DNA of 64,000 nt. Origin: Galbula dea. Its lineage: Eukaryota > Chordata > Aves > Piciformes > Galbulidae. The stretch's first letter is position 1. Every line of letters begins with the position of its first letter. Below, one piece after another: positions 31,398 through 44,680 of the stretch. A program made the position numbers and the translations under genes. The notes below the pieces were generated by a model. It did no database searches. It was not told where the DNA came from and worked only from the letters and a program-made list of their open reading frames with translations. The DNA is taken from assembly GCA_013399015.1 (NCBI GenBank), contig VWZX01009005.1, positions 1,324,716 to 1,388,715 on the forward strand, written 5' to 3'.

Positions 31398-32590
31398 GTC
31401 CCTAATTGGCCATATTCATTGTAGACACTGAAAATGCCCACCTTATTGCCCAGATTTCTTCTCCAAAGCTTTGGCAAGATGATTTAAACCCAAGTTTTAC
31501 AAATACAAATAGGTTCCCTAAATGTAAAGTGCTAATAACTAAAGTAACTGATGCATACTCAAGTGTGGAGCACGCTAGTTTTCTGCATTGTTGGTTTTAG
31601 GTTGTCTGGCCTATACAATGCTAGAAAATAGATTTTAAATGGTTGCAAGGTATTAACTTTGGAAATACCCATTCAGAAAATAGAATGTAAAACCTAAGAT
31701 CATTGAAACTCACTAAACATTTCTCCATTTTCAAAATGTTTCAATGCCATATGTGCTTCTTTTACAATGTTGATAAAACTATATTTGAAGTCATGCTTTT
31801 TTTCTTTTGTGGAGCAATATTGTTTTCCTGTAATGATTTCTGATTTTGTATGCTTCTACTGGTGGAATTTAGCAAACTATTAAAATGCAGGTTTTTCAGG
31901 TAAGGAATACATCAACGAAGTAAATTACTTAATTACAAAAATAATCTAGAATGTTCTGCTTTTGTCTCTTAAAGATAGATTTATCTTTTCATAAAGAGTT
32001 GTAATATAGAGGGAAAGAGCTGAAAAGCTGACAAAATTGCAGGTTTAGAGTTCTGTAAGTAGTACTTTTCTTCTAGGCCTTTAACTTTTGCAGCTGAGGG
32101 AGTACAACTTTTATAATCAGAAGTAATAAGGAAGCTAATTCCATGTGAGCTGTTTTGTTTTGAAACCCTCATTCTTGTCTGTGTCGGACAGTCTTTGTCT
32201 CTCAATATAAGAAAGCCAGTCCCTTGTTGTATTAGTGGGCAATATTCATCTCTACCCTGCGTAATGCAAAATCCTTTCTGAGCAAATGTAGTGTGGTTGT
32301 CTTGCAGCTTTAACTGTTCAGTGCTCAAATTTCAGTTTGTCTTGACTTCCACTGCATCACAGGCAGTTCTGTCTGCTCCTGTGTGCTAGCTGTTTAATGT
32401 TTTGGTTTTGCCATCTTGAGAAATGATAGAGAAGTAAAAGCAGTAACTTTTTTACTTGAATCCTACTGACACTGAGGAAATGCAATGTAATCAAAGAAAA
32501 CCATTTACAGATGGTGAAGTGAGCTGTGCAGCCCAGTGCTATTAAAGCAATGATGTGCCTAATAAATAAAGTCTGCTTTTCAACATTTTA
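31398..32590 (+). other. ACTN2: ACTN2 3' untranslated region (inferred)
   Basis: AT-rich sequence runs from the stop codon to the first convincing poly(A) signal. The length of about 1.2 kb is inferred from that signal only. Confidence 0.65.
32561..32570 (+). terminator. ACTN2 poly(A) signal
   Basis: AATAAATAAA gives two overlapping AATAAA hexamers, followed by a T-rich stretch (GTCTGCTTTT). Another AATAAA-like word lies about 110 bases on (near 32679) and could be a second site. Confidence 0.65.
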
Positions 32591-33814
32591 TGAGACTCTG
32601 TCATTGGCAATCATCTAGTGGTTCCCTCTAAGAACTGGAAGCATTTCTGAACATCAAAGGAGGTTTCAGTCTGCTCAAAATAAAAGTTAAAACAAATGTC
32701 ATGCATTTCTATACACTGTGTTTGTATGAACAACAGTAACTGCATGCTGGAGGGACAAGTATAGCTTCGTGAAATGAGGTGGAGCTCAGAACAAGTGGGA
32801 GAGAGTTTCCCTTTAAATCACCTGAGCGCAGATGCTCAGATGTTAGATTACTAGCTTAGATTTATTTCAGTGAGATTTAGGCACTACTGAGATGTAGGCT
32901 TTGAAGATGTTGGCCTCAACTTTTTTGTCTCTCTCTTTTTCCTCATGTGCAAAAAAGCAGGTGTTAAGTATGCAGTGATGCTTTCACTGCTTTGAAATCT
33001 ATGAATGGGAAGCATTATAAAAATCTATGTGTGATTTCAATCCTAAAACAGGTATCCTGCGGGTTAGGTGCATATGGTGGGAGCAATTTCAAAGCAATCT
33101 CAGAGGAGACAGGCAATGACCAAATACCTCTTCCTGCTCCACTTTGTGTACAAAGGCCAGCAGAGGAGTTAGAGAAATCCTAGGGCTAGCATCACATCTT
33201 CTACAGTGCCTTGCACACAGCCAGAAGGTGCTACTGCCACTGCTGATACTGACATGATGCAGTGCCATCTCTCTTTGTGATTACAGTGCCTGTACAAACT
33301 AAGTCGGGAAGCTCTGCCTTAAAACAACAGCATTTCCAGCTAAATAACCCTATTAAAAAACAAAGCTGTATATATCTCATTGTCACAGTTTTATGGAAGA
33401 ATAAAACATTGAATTTCCAAACATGGCACCAAAGCAAAATCTCAGTGCTACAGGCAGGATTATGCTAAAAATTGTCACAGAGACAGCTTATATCTGACAC
33501 CTTGCATGTCATTCATATTCACTACCTGCTAATTTTTATATTGTGATAGTCTTCCCATTTTTGATAATATGAAAGAGACTTCTGAACTCCTCCTTTAGCT
33601 AAATGTTCTGTTGATCAAAGTATGTGAGTGATAAAGTTATCAACAGCAAGAGAAAAAGACTTTTGCAAAGTAGTTTTTTCCTTCCCATATCAGGTTTCTA
33701 ATTTCTAAAGTAGAGTGACCAGAACCTGTGACAGAAAGCTGTAGGTATTAATTATTCATCTGCACTCACCTAAAACTGGTATACTATAGTTATTGTTTTA
33801 ATATGTCTTTCCCA

Positions 33815-33904
33815 TAAAAACAAAACAAAAACCCAACATAATCAACAAAACCAAACCAAAATAAAAACACCAAAAAAAAAAGAAAGAAAGAAAGAAAGAA
33901 AAAC
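33815..33904 (+). repeat. A-rich tract with (AAAG)n microsatellite
   Basis: An A/C-rich stretch ends in poly-A and about five GAAA/AAAG units (33881-33900). Confidence 0.85.
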
Positions 33905-35149
33905 TCTATCATGAAGTAGAAGTTACTGCTCCTGGCATCAATTATTTTTAGGGTAACTAGATTAAATAAGTCATATGGAGTGCTAGATTTTCATGAGAGG
34001 AACAAGCCTGAGGTCATTCTTTAAAAGAAATAAGGAACAAAGTCACTGAAAGACTGATGTACACATAGAAAGCAGGGAGTAATCTGTATGAAAATGACTC
34101 ATAAAGAATTATTAGTTCAGCATCATTTCCACATCTGGAACACAAAGTGAAAATTATTAGTTTTAGCTCTCCACTTGTATTACACTAGAAAATTACATTA
34201 AAGCAGTTGTAATTTTAGCATAGTGAAAGTTCAGCACAATATGCCTGTGCTTTAGATTCCTGACTAACATATTTCTTGCTGTGGAAAACTGCTCAGCAGT
34301 CTGTGAATTACTCTATTATTTCAGGATTTTATTTTACATTAGTCTCTTTTTAAAACGTGTGATTCCTTTCTACTTTTAAACCAAGGTGAGGTCTGCCACC
34401 ACAAAAGACAACTCTGTCTACACTTTTCCATGATCCCATTTATTTAGAAATAACACAGTTCCCTGGTCTGATTACCATGTTGGCTGGGAACACATAACCA
34501 AGGTGCTAAGAATGGTAGATTATTTCCTCCAGTAGCAGCCTGTATTTACGTTATCTTAAAGGGGCTGTGTAACTGTGGAATTAGAGACCCAGCTATGCAC
34601 TTTCACTAGAAGCCTTCTATTATTCACAATGAAAGAACATTTACATGTTGACAACAAACCCTGAGGCAATACTAGGAATACCACTCATTTCCTAATTAAG
34701 AAAGACAGTTACATTAAACAACAGACCCAGGCTTTTCTGTAAGTGAGCTTGACTAGGCTTTCATGTTCTAAGCTTCAAAATAAATTCCTTCATCTGCTTG
34801 TTCCTGCCTGTTCTGTTGGAAAACGTGGCTGCTTCATTTGGCCCCAGTTTATAGAAACTTTCTTCCCTTCAAGATACCTGTTAATGCTTTAAGTGAAAAA
34901 TGTCCTAGAGTGCTGTCCTCAGGACATGCAGTTATGACGTGTGATCTCCTGAGCTGGAGCCTTCCAACTGCATAATAGTCACTTCTGTCAGAAGCTCATG
35001 TACAGAAGAGCACAGACCACAAACACAGAGGGTCCTGTTTCAGGTTTTATATGGTCTGCTGATAAGACAGAAGGAAAATAAGTATTTGAATAAGTTACCA
35101 GCAAGTCTTGCCTTGATTTCGACTGAAGTGTTAATATAGACACACCAAA

Positions 35150-35172
35150 TTAATATAATAATAATAATAATC
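35150..35172 (+). repeat. (AAT)n microsatellite
   Basis: About six ATA/AAT units in a row. Confidence 0.8.
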
Positions 35173-36728
35173 AATCACAATAGGGTAGCATAGAATGGCT
35201 ATATCAAACATCTTGGGCTTGGATCCTGACTCTGACAGTTAGCAATAGCAGGCACAATGGGAAAGCGTAAGAGCAAGACAGCAGGTGGCCATGTGTGCCC
35301 AGAAGAATTTCTGAGCTGCCAGTCTGGAATGTGTGGAGCACTGCACACCAATGCCAAAAATGTAATCTCTTTTTCTGCTAAAGCAGTTTTTTCTCTGAGA
35401 GCTCTTTTTATGCTCCTCTCAGTAGGACCTACTGTTCCTATAAATTCTCCAGCAGGCTATTGGAAATGCTTGGAAAAAAGGGTTTACTGTTTGTTCTGTT
35501 ATCTTTTGCAAACTGTTCTTCAAAATCTTTTTGGTTTACACTTAACCAGTCAGAATTTATCATCCATTTTTCCTCATATGGACATGATGCCAGCCTTCTG
35601 AAGGATGCTTGCAAAATGCAGGCAATCCAAGATAGAGGAAATCCTACCTCTGAGATAAACAACCCAAACAAAACCCCAGTCATAGTTTTAACAAACTCTT
35701 TAGCAAACCTGATTATTTAAATGATATGAGACACCCAATAGTGTCTGGTGGATGCCTGGGTGACTATGATGAGTGTGTATGGCAGACACAGTGCTGTTGG
35801 ATAGTACATCCCTGAGGTATTATCTGCTGACATTGTGATTAAACCAAAGACACAGTATGCTGAATAACAGTCTTGCTGTTAGCCTGTGCATCATCTAGAG
35901 ACAACACTCCATGACATTTCTAACTTTTAGCTTTGTTATTTGCTAATGCAAGATGACAAAGCCTGATTTGCGCATCAAGCTAGCAAACAACTGCACTGTC
36001 CAGCAAACACTGCTGCCACTCAGAAATAATAACTGTGTCATTATCTGAAGTGACTTGTGGAAGAAGAGGCTGAAAGTGAATAGTTTGATATGTAAATAAA
36101 AAAGCACATATGTCATCACCTTTTTTAGCCATTTTATTATATTTCATATTTTCCCATTTTTTCATTTGAATATTGCTGCATATGCACTTGTAAGAAGCTG
36201 AAATTATGCTTGTGGAAAAAAAGACAAAAGTAAACTTTATTAAAAAAAAAGAGGACACATTTTTTAACACTTTTCATTAAATATCTTGATTATATTTGTG
36301 CAACCCCCTTCTTTCCATCAAAAATTAATAACTGGCTTTTTAATTTTATTTTATCATGGAAAACTGAAAACATAAATGGTTGGACCCAGCTGACCACCCT
36401 GCCACTCTCCCTCTTCTGGGAGCTTGGGCAGATGTTTTGTGAGACTTACTGTTTCTTCAAGCCAGACGAAGAACCCAGATGGTTTATTCACAGAGGACAA
36501 CTGGAATAGCTGTAGTGGTGTAAATATTCTGCCAAAAGCCTTTTGGAAAAGCTCCTTATCATAGCACTGAGCTCAGAGTTATTACCACTTTTACTAATGG
36601 TGGCATTTAACTGAAGTGTTACTCTGCAGACAAATTTGCTTCTGGCTATGGCCATTCATTTGCCTTTTCTGAGGAGACATCTCCCTGTGAGCATTACTGT
36701 CTCTTTGCAGGTTACTTTCCCTTCTAAC

Positions 36729-36852
36729 CACAGAATCACAGAGTGTCAGGGGTTGGAAGAGACCTTGAAAGATCATCTGGTCCAACCCCCCTGCCAGAGC
36801 AGGATTCTTCCCTAACCGGGAATCGAACCCATGCCCTGGTGGTGAGAGCACC
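36729..36852 (-). mobile_element. tRNA-derived SINE with CR1 tail, TguSINE1-like, 5'-truncated
   Basis: Read on the minus strand, it starts in the 3' half of a tRNA: GGTGCTCTCACCACC, then a perfect RNA polymerase III B box GGTTCGATTCC (36819-36829). It continues into a CR1 3' end with GGCAGGGGGGTTGGACCAGA, TGATCTTTCAAGG and a terminal CTGTGATTCTGTG. The A box is missing, so the copy is 5'-truncated. A tRNA head joined to a CR1 tail is the design of TguSINE1 of songbirds, a rare SINE type in birds. Confidence 0.78.
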
Positions 36853-39800
36853 AAATCTCCTGTGACTGCTCTTTTCCCACTGCTGACAGCTGTCCTTTAG
36901 AGTGTAAATGTTCCTGACTGGAGATGTTAACTTAAATCTAGTTTAATGATCTCAAGGCTCCTTTGAATTGGATTTTGAAGGGAGACACTCTATTTCTACT
37001 TGATCAGAGTACAGTTATTCATGATTTGTACTAAGGCAATAAATAAAGCATTATTTCCTTTGTTTGTATTTAATAGCTTTAGCTTTACCTATTACTCCTG
37101 GGATACTTATTAGACTCTTCAATAGACAGGAATGATAGTATGCCTCTCCAGCCACCACCTGTATATGGAAAGACATTTGTGTACCACATGAAAAATAAAG
37201 ATATAAACCACAGATTATTCCACCAGCACTTTCTGGCATCACAATCCAGGTGTTTGCAGTGAATTTAGCTCTACACAGCAACAACAGAAGAGGAAAATTA
37301 ATCCTGATTAACCTACCCCTCAGCTCGTATCCTCTTTGTACCCTCCTAGTGGCTTTGCCAGCTCCCAGTGTACCTACCCTGCATAGATGTAGATGTGCAA
37401 GTAGGAGAGAATGGGAGGGCAATACAGAGTATTTTCATGGGCCAGAATATACAAGGAGACTCAGATGTACTTTCTCTTGCAGCCCTCTAACGGTACCTAC
37501 AAGGTCAATTCATTGACAGAGGCTGTTACTTGAGGGGCTGTATAGTGTGTAAAGACTGCTTCTGATCTAAGGAACAGTTGGGAAATGTACATGGAAAATG
37601 CTAATGGGGTGTACAAATGATAAGAAAGACTTCTGAAGACTTTTCAGCAGACCTTAGGTTACTTAATACATTTTAGGCTTTACAAATATTATGGCCCATA
37701 AAATAAGTGTTTCAGTTTGACAAGACAAGAAGAGATCTCAAGAAAAGAAAACTCACAAACAAAGGCATTTATTGTAGATCATAGGCTATGGAAGGAACTT
37801 TTCACTTGTGTTGAAAACTAGCCAAAGAATAAGACCTGACTGGTGTAAGTAAAGACAAGGTGGAAATATTAGACCTTTAGAGTGACAAAGTGCACTCTGG
37901 GCATGTTTGTTTTAATGTGAATTTATATTACTGATAATTAAAGAAGGGCTCTGCCCTAAAACAGTGTTTCCTGTCAGTGTCTCTTGTTCATGCTGTTGCC
38001 ACTGCTTGCAGATGTGAGAGGGTGCTTCTTCCTCACAATTTAATTTCTGAAGCTTGGGCAAGGTTTAGAACCAACACCACCTGTGAGTATTTTTTCATAT
38101 CTTAAGAGACACAAGACTTCCAGCATTAAAGTTCTTTTCTGTCTGGTAAGTTATACCATTTGCATATTTCTTTCATTTACTATTTTGATTTTAAAACAGT
38201 TTTCTTTATTCGGAGTTAACATTTCCAGAAAAAGAAATAGTTCTCTAAAAGGGTTCATATTTCTGGAAATGGTTTCTTAGATTTGTCTTCTAGCTCGTGT
38301 CTGGGACACAAATCCTTGTCCTATCTCCTTGCTCCTGACCTCATCAGCTTCCTGGTCCCCTCTGTTTCTGCTCTTCTACCCAGAGTGAATTGAACACGAG
38401 AGGGGATAGCCTTGCTCAAGCAACTCTGAAGACGTGGTTGTGACTGCCTGTAAAAAGGGTAGAGAAAATATTCCTGCTGTGTCTGTGATCATAAATCAGT
38501 TTTCAAAAAGGGTTGAAATGAGGTGAGTTAGACTTTAAAACAAATTGAATGAACTGTGAAGTTTCAAAGTCCTTTAAGGGAAAGAGAATTGCCCATAAAA
38601 CATGCTTTTCTAACAGATAGTTGATAACATACAAGATTTTTTGTTTAAGTCAGAGGAAGCCAGTTAGTGCACTGTTCTTTCAAGGTATTGCATACAGAAG
38701 GGTTCCCTCTGCCCTGCAAAAAAAAAATTAAAAGGTTCACTGTAGAGACTGTTCACTTCCCTGGAATGGAGTCGTAACTGACAGCAGGGAGCGCTGCTGG
38801 AAGCTCTCCAATGTCACTCACACATGACCTGCCTGCCCGTGTCTCTTTTCTCTTCCCTGTTGTGCTATGTCTGCATTCCTTGGCTCTGTCTGTACTTTTT
38901 ACGTTGTCCAGCTTTCCACGCTGGCAAAACCTTTCTACAATCTTCCTTATTAGGTGTATTTTCATGAATCACAAACTGATGTGCTTGCCAGGTGAAGTGT
39001 GATCCCACCTATAGTGCACAGGCAGCAAAAGTATGCCTAGGGCTTGCGCTCTGGTAGTCCTGCTCATCTTCTTGTGCCTCCATCTCCAAGTTAGTCTGTC
39101 TTCTGGTAAGGCCCTAAGAACACCAGCAGGCTCCAACTGCCATCAACAGCTAATGATCCAACCTACACCTGTACACTTCCAACCCACTAGCCACAGAGAT
39201 GCATTTAACTCAGGCCCTCAGCCTTGCTCCTGGCTTGACCTATGTTGTGTATATACCATGTCTTGCCTAGTCTCCAAGACTTTCTTGTTTGATCTCAGCC
39301 CTGTCTCGCAGCTATGATCACTGGTCTGTGGGCTAAACCTGGTAGCATTGCTGAACCTGCTCTTCTTGTTTGGGTACTGCAGTACTGCCTCCTTGCTTGT
39401 GAAGGTGCTGCTCTTGCCTTGCCATCACCCTCATGCCTACTCTGTCACCAAGACCTTCCAGTTATCCTAGATAGGGTAAGCCCTGCAGCCTCAGTTGATT
39501 TTTGAGGCACTGCCTGTTTAATGTAGAACTTTATAAATGGCTTGCTCTAGACCCTCAGCTTGTGGATGTCTGGCAGCATGGACAAAAAGCTCTGCCAGTG
39601 AGTAAAAACAGGACATACCTTCAGAAACCTTTTTCCATAGCATGTCTGGACTAATCTAGGGCACATGACATCCTGCCCCAGGCAGGGGCAGTAGTGCTCA
39701 GACTTTACTCAGTTGTGCTAATGGGGAGAAAGAAGCTGAGAATGTCATGCACATACATGGCAAAATATTTTCTAACTGTCTGAGCTCAGTGTTGAGAAGG

Positions 39801-42800
39801 TTTTTCTTCAGGCCACACATTTACCTGCATGAGTCTGGACCTTTTTTCTCCAGTTCCCATGTTGTTTCAGCCCTTTTAGGCATTTATACACTTTTTGATC
39901 AATACAGGTTCTCTAAAGAAATGCAAAAGCTTATATTCAGTTTAGTGTGTTTGTTTCCACTGTGATGGAGACTTTGGGCATTTTTTTAAAGAGGTGAAGC
40001 CCCAATTCTGTTCAATGGCAAGTAGAATAAATTTGTTAATACTCCTCTAAGCTGTGTACATTTAACAGGCTATTTTGGCATTTGGAGCATGCTCAGAATT
40101 GATTTTGAAACAATCAGATTTCTTTTGATTTCTGGTAATGTTTTGATTCTAGAATAGGAGTATTAACATCATAATGTGACCTAAATGGAACAAATAATCT
40201 TTATTTGGATCACAAAAAAACTCCTCTAAATTGTGGGGCTAGAAAATTAATTATTAAATAGAAATTGTAGCTCTTATCACAGAGGAAAAGTAGTGTAACT
40301 CAGTCATCCAAAATAGGGCAAGAATCCAGCTGCAGCAAAATATCACAAGTGCTAAGCAACCATACAGAATAGAGTGCCAAGAGCTGTGCTCTGAAATCAG
40401 ATTAATCTCTCTTTCAGATTTCTGCTGGTGCTGTGAATGCTTCACTCTGGAAATATGACTGTTCTTCAGTAACATGAATAATCCCACTGTTCTTGTTTAA
40501 ATAAGGATTACTTATGCGAATAGCCCATTGGGAACTGCATCCTCAGGAATATAGGCAGGTAATATGGGAATGAAAGGCATATTTTTGTAATGAACATTAT
40601 GGAGGTATCTAAAACACACACCCAGAAACTAGAAGTGTGCTAAACCCCTGTGTTTGATCTTACCCATGTGTAAGGCATTGCATTCAAATACACTATGTGC
40701 AAGTAAAGTAATGAAATGGTGAAGTAGATCCTTGGCACAGAGAAAAACAACTAAAATGTAAAGATGTCTTTGTTTGCTTCAAACAATACCTTAGTTTTCA
40801 AAGATCCATGAGAATTTAGCTGTCTGTGGGTGGAGCTAGGGAAAGTGGTGGTTTGAAAATACTTCCAAAGACACTCTAAATACTAGAACTTGATCTGAAG
40901 AAAGGTTTTGGTTTTTTTTCCCTAAGAATATTAATTTGATTTTATTGATTAATCCTGTTGCAATTAGGAATATGTTAACTTCACTGAAGCACCACTTTTA
41001 ACCACCTTCAGAAACCAGGTGTACCACCATGATGACAGATGTTTGCATGAATGATGCTGTGTCTGCAACTAATGTTTAAATAGGACTAATTCCCAACAAT
41101 GTTGTCAGGTTTCTCTGATGTAGGAAGGATGGCACCTTTGTGTTCTCCTGTCCTTTACTCCACTACTCCAGGAACTATAAGCTGCTCCTAGTGTTACTCT
41201 AAATGTATGAATGGGAACAGTATTTTGGTAGGATCATTTAGTAAAACAAGAACAACACTCCATAAGACAAAGAAAAAAACACTTTGCAAGCTAAAGGGCA
41301 TGCTCACTGCAAATTCTTGAAGGTTTTCTATAAACACACTGTGTATTAGAGCTTCTCAAAGAAATAGCTCAAAAATCTTGGTAACTACAGTGATATGGTA
41401 GCCTCCCGAAAGGGATGCACACTGGGACTCCTAGCACTGTGCAGTACTGCCATCATAGAAACTAAAGCAAGAAATGGGACCTGAGATCTTCTAATACTGC
41501 AAAACATACTAAGGGCTGAAGTTCTGTGCTGACACTCCTTTGTTGGGTAGTCTGGTTTGATAACTGCTACTCTTCCCTTCACTCTCTGGAGAGTATTCTG
41601 CCTCATTTGTGCTCATTCAGTTGCCTGCACAACTCCAGTTTCTTAAGCAGATTAAACACAGTCTGGGGCTGGGTGGCTGCTGCTCTCTCTCCCTGCTCAT
41701 GCTCCTACGTCAGCTCTAGAGACTGTTTAACTACAAGTGAATTGGATCAGAGACCTGCTCCCACTGAAAACTGACCTTTAAGGAAGATGTGTGTAAGGGC
41801 TAGCAGCTGCACAAGACAAGGCATGGAAATAGGAGGATGGCATAGGGTGGAATTTGGAAATGACTTTTCACAGCACCACACAGTCAAACTAGCTGAAACT
41901 GGTTGTGAAACTGCAGAGTAAATGGGATATGTGAAACAATCCTTTTCAAATTCACCTTCAAATTTTTGGTCTTTTTGTTTTTTTTTCTGTTTCCACTGAC
42001 CTACTTTTCAGCAGTTACACAAACAACTGCATCAGCACACGCAAGGACGTGCTGAGCTGTGGGACAAAGATCTGTCACCACAAAACAACTGTGGAGACAG
42101 TGAGCTTTTTAACCTGAATTGCTGCCAGAGAAAATGTTCACGGTGTTATGTGGCATGACAAAAGATTGGGAGTTGTCACAAAGTCCAGCAAGGAAATACT
42201 CCTAAAATCTCTTAATGGACAGATCTTAAAGCATTGCCCATCTCTACAATATATGCAAATTATGTGTAAAAGAGATAAAATGAAACACTGTCTAGAAGTA
42301 AACATGAAGCTACATTTTTTTATATGTAGTAACTAATGTGACAGTGGATTATAAAAGTTCCTAGATTGCTTTGGTCTCAGAAGGTTTGTCACCAATTGTT
42401 TTTGCATCTCAGAAGAAAATTGAAGAGTAAACATTTAGCTTCTAGGAATCATCTACACTTTTGGGTTCTTCAAGAATTTTTGAGTGAAAATGAAGAAGCC
42501 TTTATTAAGTATGGTACATGTAGCAAATCATACTCTTAGCTGATAAAAGGCTTTACTGTTGCTGCACAGAGCTGAGGCCCAGGCACCTGAAGGAGGGAAG
42601 CAAACTCAGTTCATTCCTGTTAATACAGAACCAGCAGCCTCTGCATCTTCACTGGTGCTATTTGTTTTGTTTAAGTTATTGAACCAGCCAAGAAAAACAG
42701 AAGAGGCTGGTCAATAATCCATTTTAAAGGCTTCATTTCATATTTTGAACACTGAATTAGTTTAGATGACAATACTGTTCATGTTTATTATTGGCATTTC

Positions 42801-42998
42801 AATTACTAACTGTTAATGAAAGCAGTGGTTATTCCCTTGAGCTATTCTGACTCCTGGCAAGCAAGGCTTTGCTACACATGGTGTAAGGCTTAGGAGGCTG
42901 CTCTGCAGCTGTAACAGGCAGGTATTTCTTTCTTCCTTTTAAAACATTAAGTCCTCAATAAGAAGTTGAAAGGGTGTGTGATCAGAAGTGAAACTTTT

Positions 42999-43501
42999 TG
43001 TGGCATATTAGAGCACAGACCCCAGTTGCTGAGAGCAATCAGAATCGTTTTATTATTCCATAAGCTAGAATTTATACTTTTACAGAAAGGATAATGACCA
43101 ATTACCTTCACACAGAAAGGGCACTGACCAATCAGTCAGTAACACCTTCATACACAAAGTATACTGATGAATTAGCAAGTGACACTTTCATATACAAAGG
43201 ATACTTGACCAAGTAACACTTAATAGATAAAAACTACTACCATAAATGTGATAAAAACAGTGCACTTTAAAGACACGTGAATGTGATAAGACTAACGCTG
43301 TGAGCTGTGGGGAGGACAGCCTGCTAAGACTGTGTAGGGTGTCAAGACCTCTGTGTGTAGCTGCAAAGCTCCTGCTACCTGACTCCTGCTTTCTCTCTCA
43401 GGCTATCTGACTTCTTTCTTGTGAGAAACTGACCTCTGCTTTGCCTAGTTTTTCTAGGCCTGCAGAAGCCTGGCCTTTGCAGCCTATAATGACATACCAC
43501 A
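42999..43501 (-). mobile_element. Solo LTR, ERVK-like, with near-perfect 6-bp target duplication
   Basis: This 503-base element has TGTGG...CCACA ends. On the minus strand it carries an AATAATAAAA poly(A) signal (near 43047-43056), then GCTCTCAGCAACTGGGGTCT and a terminal TGCCACA. Flanks ACTTTT (42993-42998) and ACTTCT (43502-43507) differ at one base, consistent with an old 6-base duplication. It contains imperfect tandem repeats (43082-43221). No internal retroviral genes remain. Confidence 0.75.
43082..43221 (-). repeat. Imperfect tandem repeats inside the LTR
   Basis: Four units begin ACAGAAAGG, ACAGAAAGG, ACAAAGTAT and ACAAAGGAT (starts 43082, 43112, 43154, 43194). They are 28-42 bases long and share GACCAAT- and CACCTTCAT-like words. 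Repeats of this kind in an LTR often act as enhancers. Confidence 0.7.
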
Positions 43502-43869
43502 ACTTCTGTGTCAAAATAAGGCACATTTTATATGTTTTGTTCAATGCTGCTTTGGATACACGCCGGTTGTATTTTTTAGTTCTTGGAATTAAATCTGATT
43601 ATTTTAATTCCAATTCTTTAACTGCAGTGCAAGTGTTGCTGGCATTTGAAAGATTTATTTTCCACGATTCCTATAGTTTTAGTTCTGCCAGGCGACAAAA
43701 CCATCACCCAGTGACTACATGGGCACCTAGAGCTATCGGCGCACAACGCCAGGAGAGGCTGTTAGAAGACCAGGCTTTGTTTTCCCTATCCAGCAGCAAG
43801 TTTAAGAGCTCCGTCCTCAGGCTGCCGAAGGAAATCAAACCACATCCTTGGGTGAGCTATGAACCCTGC

Positions 43870-44680
43870 TAGTGCGACTGCCGGTCCAGCTTCAGCACCT
43901 GCTCAGGCGCTCCACCCGCACCGACCGCACAGCAGAAGTGCTCCAGCAGCCCACAGGCCCGGCCCAGCCCGCCGGCGCCCCCCACCCCACACCGCGTCCT
44001 GCCGGCGCTCTGGGCGGAGCTCTCTCGTGCGTCAGGGTGTGACGCGGCGGCCCTGCAAGTAGTGCTCGCCTCATGGATTGCGTGTGGGATTTTGAGGTCT
44101 TTGCTCCGCGACGGTGAAGTCTTGGCAGCGTGGCGCCCACGGGGCCGGCGGGCGCCGACCCGTCGGGTAACGGCAGCGAGCGTTGGCGTGCAATGGGGAG
44201 TGGTGGCGTGTGCGCGGGCACTGGGTGCCGGGGTCCGGTGCCTGCCACGTGCTGCTGTCGTGGTGGCGGGCCGAGCCGGGCCGGGCTGAGCCGAGCCTTT
44301 CCGCCTACGGGAAAGGAGTGTGGGGACACGCTTAGCAGTTTCGCCGCTTCCTCTCTCCCGGGAGCGGCGGGGGGCTACCGCCCGGTGTGTGAGGAAGAGT
44401 GGGTGCTGCTGACCTCCCACTCGGCTTCTGGTGTTTGTCCGCTGCTGACACTGGGAGTGTCAGTTACTCGCAGCATTTCACTTTTGTAAGAACCGCCTTT
44501 GGGAGCCCGGCGCGCTTTTAAACGGGCCGAGCCGAAAGTGCGGTGCTGTTGGCAGTAGTGTATAAGGGTGCTTGTTGCAGAAACCCTCGGCAGGTCCGGT
44601 GCAGAGCCCGTCCCGTGGAGTGGGCTTCGCTCTACCTAGAAGGGGTCCGGAGGGTGCGGGGTCATCCGCACTGCCCGGTC
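43870..44680 (+). promoter_or_regulatory. CpG island, likely MTR promoter and first exon
   Basis: A sharp rise in GC content and CpG density in an AT-rich window marks a housekeeping promoter. It contains GGGCGG (44012-44017) and an E-box CACGTG (44246-44251). Its place between ACTN2 and MTR exon 2, with MTR on the + strand, makes it the MTR promoter. Exon 1 should end here at a GT donor. GT sites after CGACG (44113), CGTCGG (44166) and ACTTTT (44485) are possible, but none joins exon 2 to an obvious ATG frame, so exon 1 was not placed. Confidence 0.75.

Larger units (their letters stand above)
32591..42998 (+). other. ACTN2-MTR intergenic region
   Basis: About 10.4 kb with no gene recognised on either strand. 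It holds an A-rich/AAAG repeat, an AAT repeat and a SINE fragment. Open frames here (for example 35257-35601, 37051-37422 minus, 39033-39317) resemble no known protein. Confidence 0.6.

Noticed and set aside
36781..36852. A functional tRNA gene on the minus strand
   Set aside because: Only the 3' half with a B box is present and it runs straight into CR1 sequence, so it is a SINE fragment rather than a tRNA gene.
39033..39317. 94-codon open frame with a signal-peptide-like start (intergenic)
   Set aside because: The hydrophobic start is suggestive, but there are no matching exons, no promoter or poly(A) context, and the rest resembles nothing known.
43441..43872. 143-codon open frame between the LTR and the CpG island
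   Set aside because: It starts inside the LTR, crosses its edge and target duplication, and resembles no protein.
43869..44420. Long minus-strand open frame (183 codons) in the CpG island
   Set aside because: It is rich in A, R, P and G as any frame in GC-rich DNA would be, overlaps other frames of similar length, and resembles no known protein. It is best explained by base composition.
44130..44489. Plus-strand open frame in the CpG island as MTR exon 1
   Set aside because: It opens with GTG, not ATG, has low-complexity composition, and does not resemble the MTR N-terminus. A GT donor near 44486 is noted but does not give a convincing join.
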